A stretch of DNA of 62,000 nt, taken from the NCBI GenBank assembly GCA_905221605.1, contig CAJNDS010002104.1, positions 185,001 through 247,000 of the forward strand, in the 5' to 3' direction. The stretch is from Symbiodinium natans (taxonomy: Eukaryota > Sar > Dinophyceae > Suessiales > Symbiodiniaceae). Below, piece after piece: positions 58,601 through 62,000 of the stretch; position 1 is the first letter of the stretch, and each line of letters opens with the position of its first letter. Position numbers and translations under genes: made by a program. The notes under the pieces were generated by a model that saw nothing but the letters and a program-made list of their open reading frames with translations, was not told the origin of the DNA and ran no database searches.

Positions 58601-60052
58601 CATTCGCATGCAGTCGAATCAAACTCGTGCTTGAAAGATTCTGAACCTCAACCGCAGCCCGGCCTCATTTAGGCGAACCACCCATCGCTCCTCGATGTTG
58701 AAATAGTCCTTGGTGCGTGTTTGCCGCGGTGTTGGCGACTATGTGCTTTTCTGTTGTCACCGCTGGTGGCTGCTGTAGACATGTTCGCCGTATACTCGTA
58801 GGTGTTCGGGTTCAGGTGAGGTTCCGCCGGGGTCTTTCAGCCCCTGTCGTCGAGTCTAACACTGCGCACACATGCATCGCAAGAGAGAGGGAGGTCATGC
58901 AGCGAGCGACCTGCGCCTATCAGGCACCGAAGCAGACGCGAAGCATGAAGAATTGCTCCTGTGTTGAAGTCCTAGAGTCCCCGAGTTCGCGGATGTCAGG
59001 ATCAATCTCGTCGTCATCTTCCTTTAAGGTCGGCTTTTCCTGTGTCGAGCAGGGCTGCACCCGCGTTCTCGATGATTGTGAGCCTATACTTTCGATGATT
59101 TCGGAAAGCCTTAGCCCGTCCTTCTCGGCTTGTGGACTGCTGCCCATATTATTACCGCCCATGCCTTGAAGAGCAGGGCTGTGGTGCAGACAAGTGCTCA
59201 CAAGTTCGGGACGACTCCTGGGGCTTAGTTTGCTAGTAATAACTCAGCAGATAAGGCTCCCATCATGGCAGCCATGGGGTTCATGGGACTCATGGCGCTC
59301 ATGGCCCGTTCAGGTGGAGCCCCGCCAGCTTTGGCCATCATCTGCTGCATGTTCATCATGCCCATCCTCAGCATGGGGCAAACTGCACATGAACACACAC
59401 ACACACACACAACAAATATTTTACATACAAAAGGCATATCTAGAGAACAACATCGGCGAGTTTATGTTGGCCGGCCCAGCACGAATTGCGAAGGGAGGCT
59501 CATCATCATGGCCATCATCGGGTTGTTGCCCCCTGCCATTGGGCCCATCATGCCAGGGCAGCCTGGGCAAGCGCCGGGGCAAGCGCCGGGGCAAGCGCCG
59601 GGGCAAGCGCCGGGGCAGGCTCCGCATCCTCCCGGGCAGCAGCCGGGACATCCGGTTGGGCACGCGCCAGGGCACGCGCCAGGGCACGCGCCAGGGCATG
59701 AGCCAGGACACCCGCCAGGACACCCGCCAGGGCAGGGACAAGCGTTTGGGCAGCCTGGACAACTAGGGCATGCTCCGCAGCCCGGGCAAGCTCCTGGTCC
59801 AGTGGGGCGTGGGCAGCCGCATCCGCAGGGGCTGCAAGGACCGCAGGGCCCGCATCCGCAGCCGCCACATGGACAGCCGCAGGGGCCACAGCAGCCGCCA
59901 CACGGACAGCAGGGGCACCCCCCGCAACCCGGACAGCAGCCTGGACAGCAGCCGGGACAGCAGCCTCCACAGGCGCCAGGACCACAAGGAGCCGGTGCAG
60001 AGGCAGTGGATCCGCCGCCTACTCCAGCAGGAACAAGCTCCTTGCTGTCCAT
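55695..60052 (-). CDS. RS-domain protein, tandem copy A (16 inferred exons)
   Basis: It starts at an ATG reading MDSKELVPAG and ends at a TAG after SRGR. Exon 1 encodes about 180 residues of Cys/Gly/Pro repeats (CPGA, CGGC, CPCC). Short exons follow: Met-rich (MMNMQQMMAKAGG), acidic (EDDDEIDPDIRELG near 59000), DYFNIEERWVVRLNEA (58670), KKRQDTKTVDIEKLYEVL (58550), KARSPTGLLTVQIGKMECG (58400), KFKLDDPVTSRL (58000), VWRKRNGQEDR (57640), DLERIEYHLRFAKRP (57490), VGKLLEGEMDELPDL (57370), KMREIIEK (57040), DEERVLTSVRK (56800), KIARQLIDGGDLPDPPERPP (56380), an RD-rich exon (56130) and KRDRSRSRDRR (55740). Donors are GT, GC or GA and acceptors AG|G. I do not recognise the family; the RS/RD tail suggests RNA processing. 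All exons look intact. Confidence 0.7.
56592..56722 (-). repeat. Telomere-like CCCTAAA tract in an intron of RS-gene copy A
   Basis: Seventeen or so units with short breaks, between the DEERVLTSVRK and KIARQLIDGG exons. A short TTTAGGG tract at 56832-56856 lies in the next intron upstream. Confidence 0.9.
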
Positions 60053-60849
60053 GGCTGCGCGCAAGTAGTCTGTCTTGAAACCCGAATGAATGGCTTTGTG
60101 AGTGGGCTTGGTCTAGTATTCTATATGAATAAATAAATATGTGTATGTATATATATATATATATTGTAGTCTACATATAAACATATATATATATACATAC
60201 ATGTACATATAATGTCGCCGATCGCGGCAACAAGCGAGCCTCCATACATAGTTCAAGCGGTGTCTGTCGTTCGGTACTTGTCAGGGACTCTGTGTGGGGC
60301 ATGCCTCCTGCTTGAACCAATCCATTCCTGTGAGCCCTACACGGCTGAAGCCTGTCAGGACCAGCATGACGAGCCAGCATGCGATCATTGGCAGAGTGCA
60401 TCAGAGTCAAAGCATTCATTGGCAGTCAAGTCTGACAAACCTGCCTCATCAACGAGAGCATTGGGCAGCAGCCGCGTCATTGCGACCACTCCAATGGCTT
60501 GATTCAACCCCCTGCTGTGACCCACATCCGATTCTGATAGTCGAGGAGTCGAGCAGGAACTGAAGTTTCGGAATTGTGTGGGGAGTTTGAGGTTTGGACT
60601 GGGAACTGTTCGAAGTTGCTGGTGGTCCGGAGCTAGCACCCTCATCCTCCTTAACCGCTGTGCGGACGTGACAACATGTTCTACATGACCAAAGCAAGAT
60701 GCAAGCCAAACAAGCTGCAGACGACTTCGCCACCCCCCGTCTCTTACAGCGTCTCGCAGCATCTCGGAACGAAACAGGCCCAGCCGTCGGTAGAACACAA
60801 GACGCCATCTGCCAGCAGGCAAAGCCCACAACGGCCTTTGGCCTGTGGG

Positions 60850-60925
60850 CCCTAAACCCCTATAACCCCTAACCCCTAAGCCCTAAGCCCTAACCCCTAA
60901 CCCCTAAACCCTAAACCCTAAACCA
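60850..60925 (-). repeat. Degenerate CCCTAAA/CCCCTAA tract
   Basis: Alternates CCCTAAAC, CCCTAACC and CCCTAAGC units. Confidence 0.85.
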
Positions 60926-61724
60926 GCCAAAGCTGAGCTGGAGCTGCCAAGTTGGACACCCTTTTTCTGGTAGCTTAGAGGCAAAGAAACGATTCAAGCC
61001 CGTGCCATCTCGAACTCCGTGGATGCAGTGGAGTCCTGGCACCCGTGGAGTTTCCAAGAAAAGTCCCACTTTTGTAGCACTTTGATGGCAATATTAGATA
61101 CCCAGAAACATTGCTGATAGTTTTTTTGGGGCATCTTACTCCAGAAGGGCAACGAATGGGTCTCCAGAAGGGCAACGAATACGCATGAAGGCCAGTTGTG
61201 GAATGGAACTTATACGCCCTTGATTCATTCTTCGCGTATGCGGCTATGACGGCTGCAGCCCCACAACTCAAGCAGATGAGGCCCCCCCACTCTAAGTGCT
61301 TGCCTTGTAAACTTTATGATAAACCTCCCAAACCGAGACCTATAGATCTTGCAGCAGCACCGGCGGGATCCCGACATCCTAGGACATCCTGCCCAGCCTG
61401 ACGCACGGTTCGTGCTGCTGTGGGCTGCTGCCGCGCCTGGGAAGTTGAAGCAGAGCGGCTGAGAAAGGTTTGGAGGGCTTGCATTTCCAGGATTTTGCGG
61501 GAGCACTGGGAGCAATGAAGCCACACACACACAGTCTGCAGGCTTCATGCGGCGACGGAGAACACGAGCTGCTGTGTGCTATTATCATTGCCGCCGGCGG
61601 ACCCGCACGCAGAGGACGATCCCCAGCAAAAGTGCCGCTGCAGCAAGAGCCCACCTTGGATTCAACCCTCATACGCGAGCCCCGAACCCTCGACTCGAAG
61701 GCCCTGTCCACGATGACTGCTTGG

Positions 61725-61821
61725 AGGTTCATGGTACTTATTAACCAATTATAGCTGTACTTTATAACTGGGTTATAAGCACAGTTATAATTGGTTATTA
61801 AAATTTAGGTACCATGAACCT
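61725..61821. mobile_element. TIR element near the right end of the window
   Basis: Left AGGTTCATGGTAC, right GTACCATGAACCT, a perfect 13-bp match, with AACCAATTATAGCTGT and ACAGTTATAATTGGTT continuing the arms. Confidence 0.85.
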
Positions 61822-62000
61822 ACAAAGTGGGTATCAACGGCATTTTTGACACCCTGGACAGCGGGCGGGGCGGTATCGTCATAGGAGAGGTTGGGGTGGA
61901 TACTCAGCTCAAGGAATCCAAAATGCCCCACTTGGGAAGTGCATGGGGAGGCCAGTTGCCTATGTCATCCCAAGGTTCGTGCAACTTTTTCCATATTTTT

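Larger units (their letters stand above)
60053..62000. other. Region upstream of RS-gene copy A
   Basis: AT microsatellite, degenerate CCCTAAA tract and the TIR element at 61725. A minus frame at 60385-60831 (148 codons) shows no domain. No clear start signal for the gene cluster. Confidence 0.45.

Overview
The window looks like nuclear DNA of a dinoflagellate, most likely a Symbiodiniaceae-like alga. The evidence is direct. There are many interstitial TTTAGGG/CCCTAAA tracts. Introns use GT, GC and GA donors with AG|G acceptors and short direct repeats at their ends. Genes lie in a one-way array, almost all on the minus strand, one gene is tandemly triplicated, and several families of short terminal-inverted-repeat (TIR) elements of introner/MITE type are scattered throughout. 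No prokaryotic operon, tRNA, rRNA or CRISPR array was seen.

Layout. 1-7.5 kb: repeats, short TIR elements and a few isolated minus-strand coding patches. 8.9-18.9 kb: the main gene, a minus-strand NRPS/PKS megasynthase. I could reconstruct it as five exons whose phases all agree (8106 nt, 2701 codons plus stop). Its order is thioesterase, adenylation, carrier, ketosynthase, acyltransferase, an unassigned hydrophobic stretch, carrier, condensation-like. 19-40 kb: gene-poor and repeat-rich, with scattered minus-strand exon patches and an A/T-richer plus-strand fragment at 33.64-34.08 kb that may be an old viral capsid-like insertion. 40.35-42.83 kb: two and a third near-identical copies of a 1.07-kb unit, bounded on both sides by GT microsatellites. 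43.4-44.0 kb: tail of a minus-strand gene of unknown function, apparently split by two TIR elements. 45.5-60.05 kb: three tandem minus-strand copies (about 5 kb apart) of a 16-exon gene. Its product has a Cys/Gly/Pro-rich N terminus, a charged helical middle and a C-terminal RS/RD domain. 60.1-62 kb: repeats and one clear TIR element.

How it works together. The megasynthase would load an acyl or amino-acyl unit on its A-T module, extend it once on KS with (or without) its own degenerate AT, and pass it to a second carrier for a terminal condensation-type acyl transfer. The product cannot be read from sequence. The RS-domain protein is plausibly an RNA-binding or RNA-processing factor, by inference from its tail only. 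The most unusual non-coding signal is the coupling of introns, TIR elements and telomere-like repeats: TIR elements lie exactly where introns do, and CCCTAAA tracts sit just upstream of several inferred 3' splice sites.
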